64,000 nucleotides of DNA from RGIG3528 sp045598045. Lineage in GTDB: Bacteria > Bacillota > Clostridia > Lachnospirales > Lachnospiraceae. The stretch spans positions 1 to 64,000 of the forward strand of contig JAZLLG010000002.1 of the NCBI GenBank assembly GCA_045598045.1, written 5' to 3'. Both the position numbers and the translations under genes were made by a program. Positions 53,038 through 61,747 of this stretch are shown here, piece after piece (the first letter of the stretch is position 1; every line of letters begins with the position of its first letter). The notes beneath the pieces are model-generated. The model saw only the letters and a list, made by a program, of their open reading frames with translations. It searched no databases and was not told the DNA's origin.

Positions 53038-53483
53038 TCGGCAGACCAAAGCTTATTCTTATGTTTTTTATATATTTTCTTGTCTGTTTTGTTACGGTTT
53101 CATATGAAAAAGCGGTTTTCAAAGAAAGCCGCAGGCAGGTGGAAAGAATAGATAACGCATTTTTACCTGCCTGCAGAAGGGCCGGAGAGGCGCTCAAAAA
53201 TCATGTATATGAGGGAGACGTGGAGGAAATGGTACGGCAGACCTTCCTGTACACTTATGCATCAATGCTTGGCGCAAAGGATAAATATGATATTCTTGCC
53301 GAGTCTGCAGATGTAGAGCAAATTACGTTTTTTGTGAACGGAGAGAATACACCGGCAGACAGACTGACAACAATCAAAGATTCCGATGTTCTGGAACTGC
53401 ACATTGCACTAAAAGACATATGCATAAACGCTTTTGGAAGAAAAAGATACATATCAAGAAACTTCGCTGAAATCGTGAGGTGA
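53034..53483 (+). CDS. Single-span small protein D (TadE-like layout)
   Basis: A 149-residue protein: N-terminal helix (LILMFFIYFLVCFVTVSY), then a helical region (RRQVERIDNAFLPACRRAGE) and a beta-rich end (VEQITFFVNGENTPADRL). It resembles protein C in layout. The ATG at 53034 overlaps the preceding stop (ATGA), with GGGGAGAAG upstream. It is followed by the first InlB-repeat gene after 3 bases. Confidence 0.65.
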   Translation: MIGRPKLILMFFIYFLVCFVTVSYEKAVFKESRRQVERIDNAFLPACRRAGEALKNHVYEGDVEEMVRQTFLYTYASMLGAKDKYDILAESADVEQITFFVNGENTPADRLTTIKDSDVLELHIALKDICINAFGRKRYISRNFAEIVR

Positions 53484-53486
53484 CAA

Positions 53487-54698
53487 ATGAAAAGGATAAT
53501 CATAACTGTACTCCTTATTCTTTTGTTTTTCAGCACGGAAACCGGGAAGACGAAGACGGTTTCGACGCCTGCAAAAGGGTATGAGAGCAATGACGGAGGC
53601 AAATCCGAAAAAAACGAAGTTACGGTCTATTTTGATTATAACAGTGACTTTTGTCTGAAACCTGAAATGCTTAAGAAGGGGACTCACGGGAAAAACTATA
53701 ACAGTTCGGATGACAGTATTGTTATAAAAACAGGGGACAAATATGTTTTGCCACAGCCGTTTATGGAAGGGTATACATTTGTCGGCTGGTCTTTCAGGGA
53801 GATGCCTTCAGGCAATGGATTTTGGGGAAACTACTGCACTGAGGACACCGTATGTACCATAAAGGAAAGTCATACCTTGTTTGCCGTCTGGAAAGCAAAT
53901 ACGTATCGTGTCTCATTGGATTTTAATTTTAACGGAATGCTTCCTTCAACACCCGGAATTGATGCGTTCACAAATATGGAAAGCACCGAATTTGAAGTGA
54001 TTTACGGAAATACATTTGATTTCCTTTGTGAACCGATGCGCGAAGGATACTCCTTTTTAGGGTGGTTCAGGCAGGAAAAGGACAATGTCGGCTACGGAGA
54101 AAAGGTGGAAAACGATAGCATATTTGACGAAGCAAAGGAGTACGTTTTATATGCCGGTTGGGAACCGATAAAAATAAAGCTTTCTTTTGATATGATGAAC
54201 GGAAAGGAAACAGAGGAGAAAACCATAGCTTATGGAGAAAAGCTTGAAAAGGTACTTTTTGAACCGCAGAAAGCCGGGTATGAGTTTATCGGGTGGAACA
54301 CATCGGTAGACGGAAGCGGCATGAATGTGGAAGATAAAGACGTTTCACGCTTCACAAGAGATGCACGGATTTATGCAATGTACAGGCCGCTAAGCTATGA
54401 TATTGAACTCGACTACAACCTTAAATGGAAGCTCGAAGCTGTCAAGGCAAACGGAATCGGAGATAAAAAGATTACTTTGACAGCAGGAAAGAGTTTCCCG
54501 AAGTTGCCTTCTCCCGAAAGGGAAGGATACTACTTCATGGGATGGTACATTATGAATGATGATGGTTCATTCGGCGAGCGTATTACTCCGTCATCGAAGG
54601 TTGACGAACGATGCGGAAAAGGACTGAAGGCAAGGTGGATTCCGGAGCTTGTAAAGGTAATTTATGATTACAACGTTTATGAATATGAGGGGGAGTAA
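53487..54698 (+). CDS. Exported InlB B-repeat protein, 403 residues
   Basis: A secreted or anchored protein with an N-terminal hydrophobic signal (IIITVLLILLFFS) and four InlB B-type (Listeria-Bacteroides) repeats, each marked by a GY-x-F-x-GW core and a later aromatic strand: GYTFVGW, GYSFLGW, GYEFIGW and GYYFMGW. No LPxTG motif or other wall anchor is seen. The C-terminus stops at what looks like the first strand of a fifth repeat (VKVIYDYNVYEYEGE). GAGGTG precedes the ATG and overlaps the end of protein D. It is probably the substrate or tip/adhesin of the machine encoded upstream, by position only. Confidence 0.85.
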   Translation: MKRIIITVLLILLFFSTETGKTKTVSTPAKGYESNDGGKSEKNEVTVYFDYNSDFCLKPEMLKKGTHGKNYNSSDDSIVIKTGDKYVLPQPFMEGYTFVGWSFREMPSGNGFWGNYCTEDTVCTIKESHTLFAVWKANTYRVSLDFNFNGMLPSTPGIDAFTNMESTEFEVIYGNTFDFLCEPMREGYSFLGWFRQEKDNVGYGEKVENDSIFDEAKEYVLYAGWEPIKIKLSFDMMNGKETEEKTIAYGEKLEKVLFEPQKAGYEFIGWNTSVDGSGMNVEDKDVSRFTRDARIYAMYRPLSYDIELDYNLKWKLEAVKANGIGDKKITLTAGKSFPKLPSPEREGYYFMGWYIMNDDGSFGERITPSSKVDERCGKGLKARWIPELVKVIYDYNVYEYEGE

Positions 54699-54699
54699 T

Positions 54700-57600
54700 A
54701 TGATTCCCAACAGATGGGATAAAATGACACGACTTATTATACCCGGAATTTCTGTGCTGCTGGTAGCAATACTCATCGCTTTTTTCGGGCCGACAGGCAC
54801 AGGCGTTTTTGCCGATGAGGAATTCTGCAACGGAATACACAATGATTCGTGTTACGAAGAGGGAACGGCAAAACATCGTCATACGGATTACAGAGGGAAA
54901 ACGTCCACGGCAGATACAAACAGCCGACGAGGAGGATGCTACAACGAATTCCATGCGGGAACACATGAGAGCTATCCATGTTACGGCTCCTTTTCTTTTT
55001 GCGAATATTACAGGGAACTCAGCAGGCATTATTATTCCTGCAGCTGCAATACGAATGAAGAATATCTTAAATATGGCGGTGTCGGAATAAACGGACCGTA
55101 CACTACAACCATTTATTACACGGATACAGGTTACACGGAAGAAAATGTCGGGCACTGCTCGAGATGCGGGGCGGCCGCCACTATTTGTTACGACTATACG
55201 AATGTTTATAAATGTTCGACTTGCGGCAAAAAGACTATGTCTCCCGGACCGCATGAAAGAGAGTATAACACAAGTGACTATTATGAAGCGGATTGCGGAA
55301 AGTCGGGAGACGTATATTATCATGACAATGGTGACGGAGAGGAAGCTGCTCCTGTATGCGGCCGGACGGTTATAAGCCTTGTACCTTCCGAGGCGAGACA
55401 GATATGCTCCAAAACCAGTGTAAACGAAAGTCTCAACAGACGGGCTACAGCCTATTTTAAAGATGGCCACAGGGAAGAAGTTATTTGTACGGTTAACTTC
55501 AAGAGTGAGATAAAGTACAATGAGTGGCAGCCTGTAAGTCTGTCATATGGCGAATATCATATGGATACCGATGATAAACGACCGCAAAAAGGGAGTACAG
55601 AGGTAACGATTTACGTCTATGTTCAAGGATTGGTTACGGCTTGCCTTGAGACTGATAATCCTTCAATGGGCAGGCCGTTCTTTGAAAATGGAAAAGAATC
55701 TGTAAGTGCTGAACCGGGAACCTATATCCTATGCCATGGAGGAGCATGTAAAGGATATCATGTAAAATGTTGGAAGCTTTCGGATGGAAGTAATCCTGTA
55801 GGAAAATATGAAGATGGCAATGCGGAAATATTCGTGCAGGACTATGATATGAACATTATTTGTGTGTATGAGGCAAATACATATAAAGCTTTCTTTGACG
55901 CAGGGGGAGGTCATTTCATTGATGGAACGGACAGAAGAGAAAAAGATGTACTGTTCGGAAGAATATACGGAGAGGTTGAAACGCCGGTTAAGGATGGATA
56001 TGTTTTCGCAGGATGGCAGCTTGTTAATAAAGCAGATTCTTCTCCTGAGAAGGCCTTCATTTCTGCGGAGTATGATATCGTTGAGGTTGCCGAGGACCAT
56101 GTACTTACGGCAATATGGTCAGAAAAAGGACCGGGATTCACATACCTTGAATATGACGATAAATTCGACAGACTTTTTGAACCGGTAACTCACGGATATG
56201 ATTTCCGGGGGTGGTTCCTTCAGGAAGAAAACAACAAAGGAACAGGCTTGAAAGCGGATGAATCGTTATATCTCAAATATGAATATGCATTTAACGGTAA
56301 CACAATAACCAAAGACAAAAATAACTATGTTGTTTATGCTGATTTCGAACCGAAGATTTTCAAAATTACTTTTGTCTGCGGTAAGAATGAATATATCAGT
56401 TCCGGCGAGCAGCTTACTAACTTTGACGGCACACCCGTTTTGTATAATGTAACAAGACCCGGTAATGTTTTCGATTCCGACAAGGCGGTAAAGTCTGTCA
56501 GGTACGGGGATAAATTTAACGATATGCCTGTAGCACTTCGCCTGGATGATGACGGGATAGCAGAGGATGATTGCGTGTTTGTCGGATGGTCTACGGATGG
56601 GAGTGCGGAAGGACTTGTTACATCGAACATGCCCGTTGACATTGAAAAGAATATTACCGTGCATCCGTTGTTTCTCTCAGCGGGTGAATGCATCGTGACT
56701 CTTGATCCAAATGGCGGAGAGATGCATTCTTTCTTTACTTTCGGGTCTGCGGAAAATCCTTTCTCCGTGAAGGTTGGAAAGGCATACGGAAGTAATCTCG
56801 GTTATTATCCGACTTTCTTAGGACATCGTTTTTCGGGATGGAGTATGAACCGTGAAGGCACCGGAAATCTGAAGAACACGATTTCGAAGGTTCTTACGGA
56901 TAAGGATCATACACTTTATGCACGTTGGGAACATTATGTGAATTATGATGCAAACAATACGGACATATATGGTAATTCTTTGAGGGATAACTGTTTCGGA
57001 ACGACCGCAAAAAATGTGTTCATTAATGATGACAAAAGAAGCCAGATAGTTAATGCGAACGGATTTTACAGACCTTTTTACAGGTTTGTCGGATGGAATA
57101 CCGAAAGGGACGGCAGCGGTACGTGGTATTGCAACGAAAACGATATTACCGATGTAACTCCCGCGGAGGCAAAAAGAAAAATAGGAAAAGAGCTTTCGGG
57201 AACGATTATTCTTTACGCACAGTGGGACAGCAGAATAGATATTATTCTTGATTTACGAGGCGGCGGACTGCAAAGTGGTGAAGAAGATGTGTTACACACC
57301 TTTATTGGAAAAGAATTTCCTGAAAATGTACCTGTACCTGAAAAGAAAGGTTTTTATTTTAAGGGCTTTTATACGGGGACGGACGGCAGCGGTGTGAAGG
57401 TATATGATAAAAGAGGAATGTACTGTCTGGAAGATGCGTCACTTGCGAAAATGAACGGTAGAGCGATGTTTGTTCCCGAAAATCGTATTTTTGTCGGCAA
57501 GACAAGCAATTCTATCCTTTGGGCAGACTCTTTTGTTTCGCTCCCTGAACTTGACAGATTGTATGCCTGCTGGGGAGAAGGAGAAGAACCGGCTTTTGCG

Positions 57601-58125
57601 GAGCCTGAGAGCCTTGAACTTATTATGATAAATAATGATTCTGTAAAGGAACGCGATGAAAACGGTATGCCAATCGCGCATAAAGGAAATAAGCTGACTT
57701 TCGAGGCTGTACTGAGTTGCGGAGAGGATTTTGACAAAGTAAAGGTAACAGCAGAAATCGAATTTGAAAATGCGGACGGGGATAAATTGATTATGTATTC
57801 CACGACAGGCGAAAACGGCGTGATTAAAACTTTTCTTGAATTCGGAAACGACATATATCCGTCAATTGAGTTTATAAATGTCCCCGGTTCCGAAACAGAA
57901 AAAGAAGTCTTCAAAGGGGATGTTGTGGTGCCTTATTTATCATATTTTGTAAAGTCATCTGAGAAGGCAGTATTTGAAGATACAGCGCAGAAAAACACAT
58001 TGTGGGGGAATGAGGAGTTCTTTGTCCGGGATACGCCTGTAAGGATGATATTACGCTTTAAGGCGGAAAACTGCTTTGGGGATTCGATTGAGTTTGAGAA
58101 TCCGGTTGTCATTATTCTCAAGTAA
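54700..58125 (+). CDS. Large exported InlB B-repeat protein with Cys-rich N-terminal region
   Basis: A 1141-residue protein with its own N-terminal signal helix (LIIPGISVLLVAILIAFFGP) and a Cys/His/Tyr-rich region (residues 35-245) that includes zinc-ribbon-like CxxC pairs (HCSRCGAAATIC, YKCSTCGKKT). At least six InlB B-type repeats follow (GYVFAGW, GYDFRGW, CVFVGW, HRFSGW, RFVGW, GFYFKGF cores), then a C-terminal domain of about 140 residues (ESLELIMINNDSV onward) that may be Ig-like. No sorting signal is present. The ATG at 54700 uses GAGGGGGAG at the end of the previous gene. As the last and largest gene of the locus it is a likely export cargo or surface adhesin. Confidence 0.85.
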   Translation: MIPNRWDKMTRLIIPGISVLLVAILIAFFGPTGTGVFADEEFCNGIHNDSCYEEGTAKHRHTDYRGKTSTADTNSRRGGCYNEFHAGTHESYPCYGSFSFCEYYRELSRHYYSCSCNTNEEYLKYGGVGINGPYTTTIYYTDTGYTEENVGHCSRCGAAATICYDYTNVYKCSTCGKKTMSPGPHEREYNTSDYYEADCGKSGDVYYHDNGDGEEAAPVCGRTVISLVPSEARQICSKTSVNESLNRRATAYFKDGHREEVICTVNFKSEIKYNEWQPVSLSYGEYHMDTDDKRPQKGSTEVTIYVYVQGLVTACLETDNPSMGRPFFENGKESVSAEPGTYILCHGGACKGYHVKCWKLSDGSNPVGKYEDGNAEIFVQDYDMNIICVYEANTYKAFFDAGGGHFIDGTDRREKDVLFGRIYGEVETPVKDGYVFAGWQLVNKADSSPEKAFISAEYDIVEVAEDHVLTAIWSEKGPGFTYLEYDDKFDRLFEPVTHGYDFRGWFLQEENNKGTGLKADESLYLKYEYAFNGNTITKDKNNYVVYADFEPKIFKITFVCGKNEYISSGEQLTNFDGTPVLYNVTRPGNVFDSDKAVKSVRYGDKFNDMPVALRLDDDGIAEDDCVFVGWSTDGSAEGLVTSNMPVDIEKNITVHPLFLSAGECIVTLDPNGGEMHSFFTFGSAENPFSVKVGKAYGSNLGYYPTFLGHRFSGWSMNREGTGNLKNTISKVLTDKDHTLYARWEHYVNYDANNTDIYGNSLRDNCFGTTAKNVFINDDKRSQIVNANGFYRPFYRFVGWNTERDGSGTWYCNENDITDVTPAEAKRKIGKELSGTIILYAQWDSRIDIILDLRGGGLQSGEEDVLHTFIGKEFPENVPVPEKKGFYFKGFYTGTDGSGVKVYDKRGMYCLEDASLAKMNGRAMFVPENRIFVGKTSNSILWADSFVSLPELDRLYACWGEGEEPAFAEPESLELIMINNDSVKERDENGMPIAHKGNKLTFEAVLSCGEDFDKVKVTAEIEFENADGDKLIMYSTTGENGVIKTFLEFGNDIYPSIEFINVPGSETEKEVFKGDVVVPYLSYFVKSSEKAVFEDTAQKNTLWGNEEFFVRDTPVRMILRFKAENCFGDSIEFENPVVIILK

Positions 58126-58137
58126 ACACGGTTTTTC

Positions 58138-58166
58138 TTGACACAACCTCAATTCGTGAATACACT
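58138..58166 (+). promoter_or_regulatory. rqcH promoter
   Basis: A perfect TTGACA (58138-58143) and TACACT (58161-58166) with a 17-base spacer, 31 bases before the start codon. It separates rqcH from the Tad-like locus; no terminator hairpin is seen between them. Confidence 0.65.
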
Positions 58167-58196
58167 TTAACGGGCGAAATATAAAGAGGTGAAATT

Positions 58197-59990
58197 ATGG
58201 CTTTTGATGGAGTTACCGTTGCCGGTGTTATTGATGAACTGAATAAAAAACTCCTTGATGGGAGAATTGTTAAAATACAGCAGCCTGAAAAGGATGAAAT
58301 CATATTGACGATTAAGGCTTATGACACGTATAAGCTCTTTATGTCGGCAAATGCTTCTCTTCCGCTTATTTACTTAACAGAAGAGAACAAGCCTTCCCCC
58401 GCGGTTGCGCCTGCCTTCTGTATGCTCCTGCGAAAGCACTTTAACAGTGCCAGAATAATTGAAATTCGACAGGGCTTTGGAGATGAACCGTCTTTGGAGC
58501 GTTCGGTGGACATCTGCATTGAGCACCTGGATGAAATGGGTGATGTTTGCAAAAAACATCTGATTATCGAAATTATGGGTAAGCACAGTAACATTATTCT
58601 GTGTGACGATGAATATACGATAATGGACTCTGTAAAACGTGTTTCGGGCTTTATGAGTTCGGTGCGAGAAGTACTCCCAGGAAGAAAGTATTTCCTTCCA
58701 CAGACCGTTGAAAAGGCAAATCCTCTTACCGTGGATTTTGACGGCTTTTCAAAGGCTGTCCTTGATAAGCCCGGAACTCTTTCCAAAACAATTTATTCGG
58801 GCATTACGGGAATAAGTCCGCAGGCCGCTGAGGAAATACTTGTCAGAGCCGGAATATCCGGCGACAGTCAGGCTTTTGAACTCTCCGAGGATATGAAACT
58901 GCATCTGTTTAAGACCTTTTCGCGATACGTTGAGGAAATAAAGGATGGCAATTTCAAACCCACGCTGATTTATAAAGACGGCGAGCTTTACGAGTTCTCT
59001 GTACTTGAGAGCTGCGTTTATGACGAAGCTGAGAATTTCTCAAAGGATGAAGTGGCTTCGGTTTCTGAACTGCTGTCAGGATTTTATGCGGCAAAGAATC
59101 TCAGGACCATTGTGCATCAGAAGTCTTCCGATTTACGAAAAATTGTAAACACAGCCATCGAACGCGAAGCCAAAAAGCTTGAACTTCAGCTGAAACAGCT
59201 GGCTGATACCGAAAAGAGAGACAAATATAAGGTGTACGGTGAGTTGATTACCGCATATGGATACAGTGTGCCCATGGGTTCAAAGTCAATGAACGCCCTG
59301 AACTATTACACAAATGAGGATGTCACCATTCCTTTGGATCCGACCATTGCACCTATCGACAATGCAAAGAAGTATTTTGATAAATATGCGAAGCTTAAGA
59401 GAACGTTCGAAGCACTAACGACCCTTACGGAAGAAACAAAGCAGGCACTTGAGCATCTTAAGAGCATTTCGCTTTCTCTTGAGATTGCAACAGGAGAAAA
59501 TGACCTGAATCAGATAAAAAAGGAACTTACGGACAGCGGTTACATTAAGTTTCATGCCAGCACCGGAAAAACCTTGAAGAACGGTCAGAAACAGAAGCAG
59601 CAGAAAGTCAAGAGTGAGCCTTTGCACTATGTTTCTCCCGAGGGTGTTCATTTCTATGTCGGAAAAAACAACACTCAGAACGATGAGCTTACCTTCAGCT
59701 TTGCTTCCAATGCAGACTGGTGGTTCCACTCAAAAGGCTGTCCGGGTTCGCATGTCATTATGAGAACGGAAGGACAGGAGGTACCAGACATTGCTTTTGA
59801 AGATGCCGGAGCACTTGCAGCGTATTATTCTTCTTCGCCAAGGGACGGAAAGGTTGAAATAGATTACGTCAAAAAGAAGGAAGTAAAAAAGCCCGCAAAT
59901 GCAAAGCCGGGATTTGTAGTTTATTACACGAATTATTCACTCATTGCAAAGCCGGATATTTCAAGGCTTACTCTTGTGACGGAAAAATAG
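58197..59990 (+). CDS. rqcH: Ribosome quality-control factor RqcH (NFACT family)
   Basis: A 597-residue cytoplasmic protein that binds stalled 50S subunits and adds C-terminal alanine tails; older annotations call it fibronectin-binding protein A. NFACT-N starts MAFDGVTVAGVIDELN with LRKHFNSARI. HhH and coiled-coil regions occupy about residues 180-450, and the NFACT-R domain has YVSPEGVHFYVGKNNTQND and a WWFHSKGCPGSHV region. AAAGAGGTG precedes the ATG. It is monocistronic with its own promoter and is the first housekeeping gene after the InlB locus. Confidence 0.94.
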   Translation: MAFDGVTVAGVIDELNKKLLDGRIVKIQQPEKDEIILTIKAYDTYKLFMSANASLPLIYLTEENKPSPAVAPAFCMLLRKHFNSARIIEIRQGFGDEPSLERSVDICIEHLDEMGDVCKKHLIIEIMGKHSNIILCDDEYTIMDSVKRVSGFMSSVREVLPGRKYFLPQTVEKANPLTVDFDGFSKAVLDKPGTLSKTIYSGITGISPQAAEEILVRAGISGDSQAFELSEDMKLHLFKTFSRYVEEIKDGNFKPTLIYKDGELYEFSVLESCVYDEAENFSKDEVASVSELLSGFYAAKNLRTIVHQKSSDLRKIVNTAIEREAKKLELQLKQLADTEKRDKYKVYGELITAYGYSVPMGSKSMNALNYYTNEDVTIPLDPTIAPIDNAKKYFDKYAKLKRTFEALTTLTEETKQALEHLKSISLSLEIATGENDLNQIKKELTDSGYIKFHASTGKTLKNGQKQKQQKVKSEPLHYVSPEGVHFYVGKNNTQNDELTFSFASNADWWFHSKGCPGSHVIMRTEGQEVPDIAFEDAGALAAYYSSSPRDGKVEIDYVKKKEVKKPANAKPGFVVYYTNYSLIAKPDISRLTLVTEK

Positions 59991-60087
59991 AATTTAAAAC
60001 GTTTCATCGGCCTGTTATTTCTTTCGGATGAAGTAGTGACAGAAAGTTTTTATCTCGTTCGGCTTCACTGACTCGTCGATGACGTGC

Positions 60088-60116
60088 TTGCATGCATTAA
60101 ACGGGTGTAGTATTAT
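60088..60116 (+). promoter_or_regulatory. Promoter of the 82-residue orphan gene
   Basis: TTGCAT (60088-60093) and TATTAT (60111-60116) with a 17-base spacer. The leader is about 58 bases. The rest of the 59991-60181 gap shows no gene or clear rqcH terminator. Confidence 0.6.
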
Positions 60117-60181
60117 ATCCTCTGTATAGGATGAATGTGGCAAATAAATAGATTAACGTTAGCAATGAAAAGAGGGTATTT

Positions 60182-60430
60182 ATGGGTAAAGCGGTAAAAA
60201 GAAGTGTTAAAAAACGACTCTTTGGACGAATACTTCTGTTTGCAGCTTTATTTTTTACTGCAAACAGACCATTAAGCGTCTTGGGAACGTATCAGCAGTT
60301 GACTGTTTCGGAAATGGAGGCGCTTGATAAAGTTGTCTATGATGAATATGAAGTCAATATTTCGAAAGGATGCAGCTGCATATGCACACTGAATAAGCGG
60401 AAGAGACATCACTTTGATAAGAAAAAGTGA
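60182..60430 (+). CDS. 82-residue orphan with membrane helix and CxCxC cluster
   Basis: A small protein with a very basic start (MGKAVKRSVKKRLFGR), one hydrophobic helix (residues 17-28), a polar middle (TVSEMEALDKVVYDEYE) and a Cys cluster C64-x-C66-x-C68 (KGCSCICTLN). The basic tail RKRHHFDKKK is encoded by the arm of its own terminator. GAGGG precedes the ATG and a good promoter lies upstream, so it is a complete monocistronic unit. I do not recognise it. A secreted, cleaved Cys-peptide or a metal-binding anchor protein are both possible; no modification or export genes lie beside it. Confidence 0.6.
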   Translation: MGKAVKRSVKKRLFGRILLFAALFFTANRPLSVLGTYQQLTVSEMEALDKVVYDEYEVNISKGCSCICTLNKRKRHHFDKKK

Positions 60431-60438
60431 GGCCTCTT
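60401..60438 (+). terminator. Terminator overlapping the end of the 82-residue orphan
   Basis: AAGAG (60401-60405) pairs with CTCTT (60434-60438) and TCACTTT (60409-60415) with AAAGTGA (60424-60430), with a small internal loop, followed by a T run. The stop codon lies in the stem. Confidence 0.85.
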
Positions 60439-60484
60439 TTTTTATGCTCTGAGTTGTTATTTTGTTTGAAGTGCCAATCGGCTG

Positions 60485-60512
60485 TTGATTTTCATCTTAA
60501 ATGAGTTATAAT
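60485..60512 (+). promoter_or_regulatory. Promoter of the COG0523 GTPase pair
   Basis: TTGATT (60485-60490) and a perfect TATAAT (60507-60512) with a 16-base spacer. A small hairpin AGCCG-aca-CGGCT lies in the leader near 60544-60556. No clear Zur or Fur box is visible, although the region is AT-rich. Confidence 0.6.
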
Positions 60513-60595
60513 AATAAATTGGCTTATTAGGGATTATTCCTACAGCCGACACGGCTTTATAAACATAAAGCGTAATTTTGAAAGGAAGTGTTTTT

Positions 60596-61747
60596 ATGAC
60601 TAAGATTGACATTATCTCCGGTTTCCTCGGAGCAGGAAAAACCACACTTATCAAGAAGCTTCTTGAAAGCGCTTTTAAAGGAGAAAAGGTTGTTCTTATT
60701 GAGAACGAGTTTGGTGAAATCGGTATTGACGGCGGTTTCTTAAAGGATGCAGGCATTGAAATTACCGAAATGAATTCCGGCTGCATATGCTGCTCACTTG
60801 TAGGTGATTTCGGAGAAGCTTTAAAGAAGGTTCTCGAACAGTTCCACCCCGACAGAATAATCATCGAGCCTTCAGGTGTCGGAAAGCTTTCCGATGTCAT
60901 CAGAGCCGTACAGAATGTTGAGGGTGATCTTGAAGGTGCGACGCTCAATTCCTTCTCAACAGTTGTAGATGCATGCAAAGCAAAAATATATGTTAAGAAC
61001 TTCGGCGAATTCTTCAATAATCAGGTTGAAGCCGCAAAGGCAATCATCTTAAGCCGTACACAGAACCTTACCGAAGAAAAACTTGAGGCGGTTGTTGCAA
61101 TGCTCAGAGAGCATAACCCAAATGCCACAATAATCACAACTCCCTGGGATTCTCTTGACGCGGGCGTTGTTCTTTCAGCAATGGAAAAGAAAGAAAGCTT
61201 CGCAGACGAGCTCTTAAAGGAGCTTAAAGAGCAGCATATCGATGACGATGACGATGACGACGAGTGCGACGATCCTGATTGCGAGTGTCATCACCACCAT
61301 CACCATGATGACGACGATGATGAGCACGAACATGAGCATCATCACCACCACCATGATGACGACGATGACGATGATGATGACGAGCATGAGCATCATCACC
61401 ACCATCATGACGACGATGATGATGACGAACATGAGCATCATCACCACCATCACCACCACCATCACCATCACGCCGATGAAGTATTTACAAGCTGGGGCAA
61501 GGAAACACCTCACAAGTACGACAAGGCTGAGCTTGAAGAAATTCTTAAGAAGTTTGCAAATACAGAGGAATTCGGTAAGATTCTCCGTGCAAAAGGTATG
61601 GTTATGGGAACAGACGGAACATGGATTTATTTTGACCTTGTTCCCGAAGAGTACGAAATCAGAACAGGTACACCCGAGACGACAGGTAAGCTTTGCGTAA
61701 TCGGTTCGGAACTTAAAGAAGATAAACTTAATGAGGTACTCAAATAA
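60596..61747 (+). CDS. COG0523 (CobW/ZNG1-like) GTPase with long Asp/His metal-binding tract
   Basis: A 383-residue G3E GTPase. Walker A is GFLGAGKTT, and the metal-binding CxCC motif lies in SGCICCSL near residue 63. ENEFGEIGIDG and IIEPSGVGK are family switch segments. Members deliver zinc, cobalt or iron to apo-enzymes. Residues 214-293 are an extreme low-complexity tract of alternating Asp runs and His runs with a CDDPDCEC insert, a likely zinc or nickel store. The C-terminal CobW_C domain follows. AAAGGAAG precedes the ATG at 60596. The next gene is coupled by TAATG. Confidence 0.92.
   Translation: MTKIDIISGFLGAGKTTLIKKLLESAFKGEKVVLIENEFGEIGIDGGFLKDAGIEITEMNSGCICCSLVGDFGEALKKVLEQFHPDRIIIEPSGVGKLSDVIRAVQNVEGDLEGATLNSFSTVVDACKAKIYVKNFGEFFNNQVEAAKAIILSRTQNLTEEKLEAVVAMLREHNPNATIITTPWDSLDAGVVLSAMEKKESFADELLKELKEQHIDDDDDDDECDDPDCECHHHHHHDDDDDEHEHEHHHHHHDDDDDDDDDEHEHHHHHHDDDDDDEHEHHHHHHHHHHHHADEVFTSWGKETPHKYDKAELEEILKKFANTEEFGKILRAKGMVMGTDGTWIYFDLVPEEYEIRTGTPETTGKLCVIGSELKEDKLNEVLK
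61236..61475 (+). repeat. Low-complexity Asp/His codon repeat tract
   Basis: Roughly 240 bases of GAY and CAY codons in alternating blocks within the GTPase gene, with three imperfect copies of a block that encodes a His run, an Asp run and Glu-His-Glu. It is expected to vary in length between strains by slippage or recombination. Confidence 0.85.

Noticed and set aside
53487..58125. The two InlB-repeat genes as one gene split by a frameshift
   Set aside because: The second has its own SD site, ATG and signal helix, and its first 300 residues are not InlB repeats, so they are separate genes.
61236..61475. Repeat array that might be CRISPR-like
   Set aside because: The units are codon repeats for Asp and His inside an open GTPase gene, with no spacers; the minus-strand ORF there is a shadow of the repeat.
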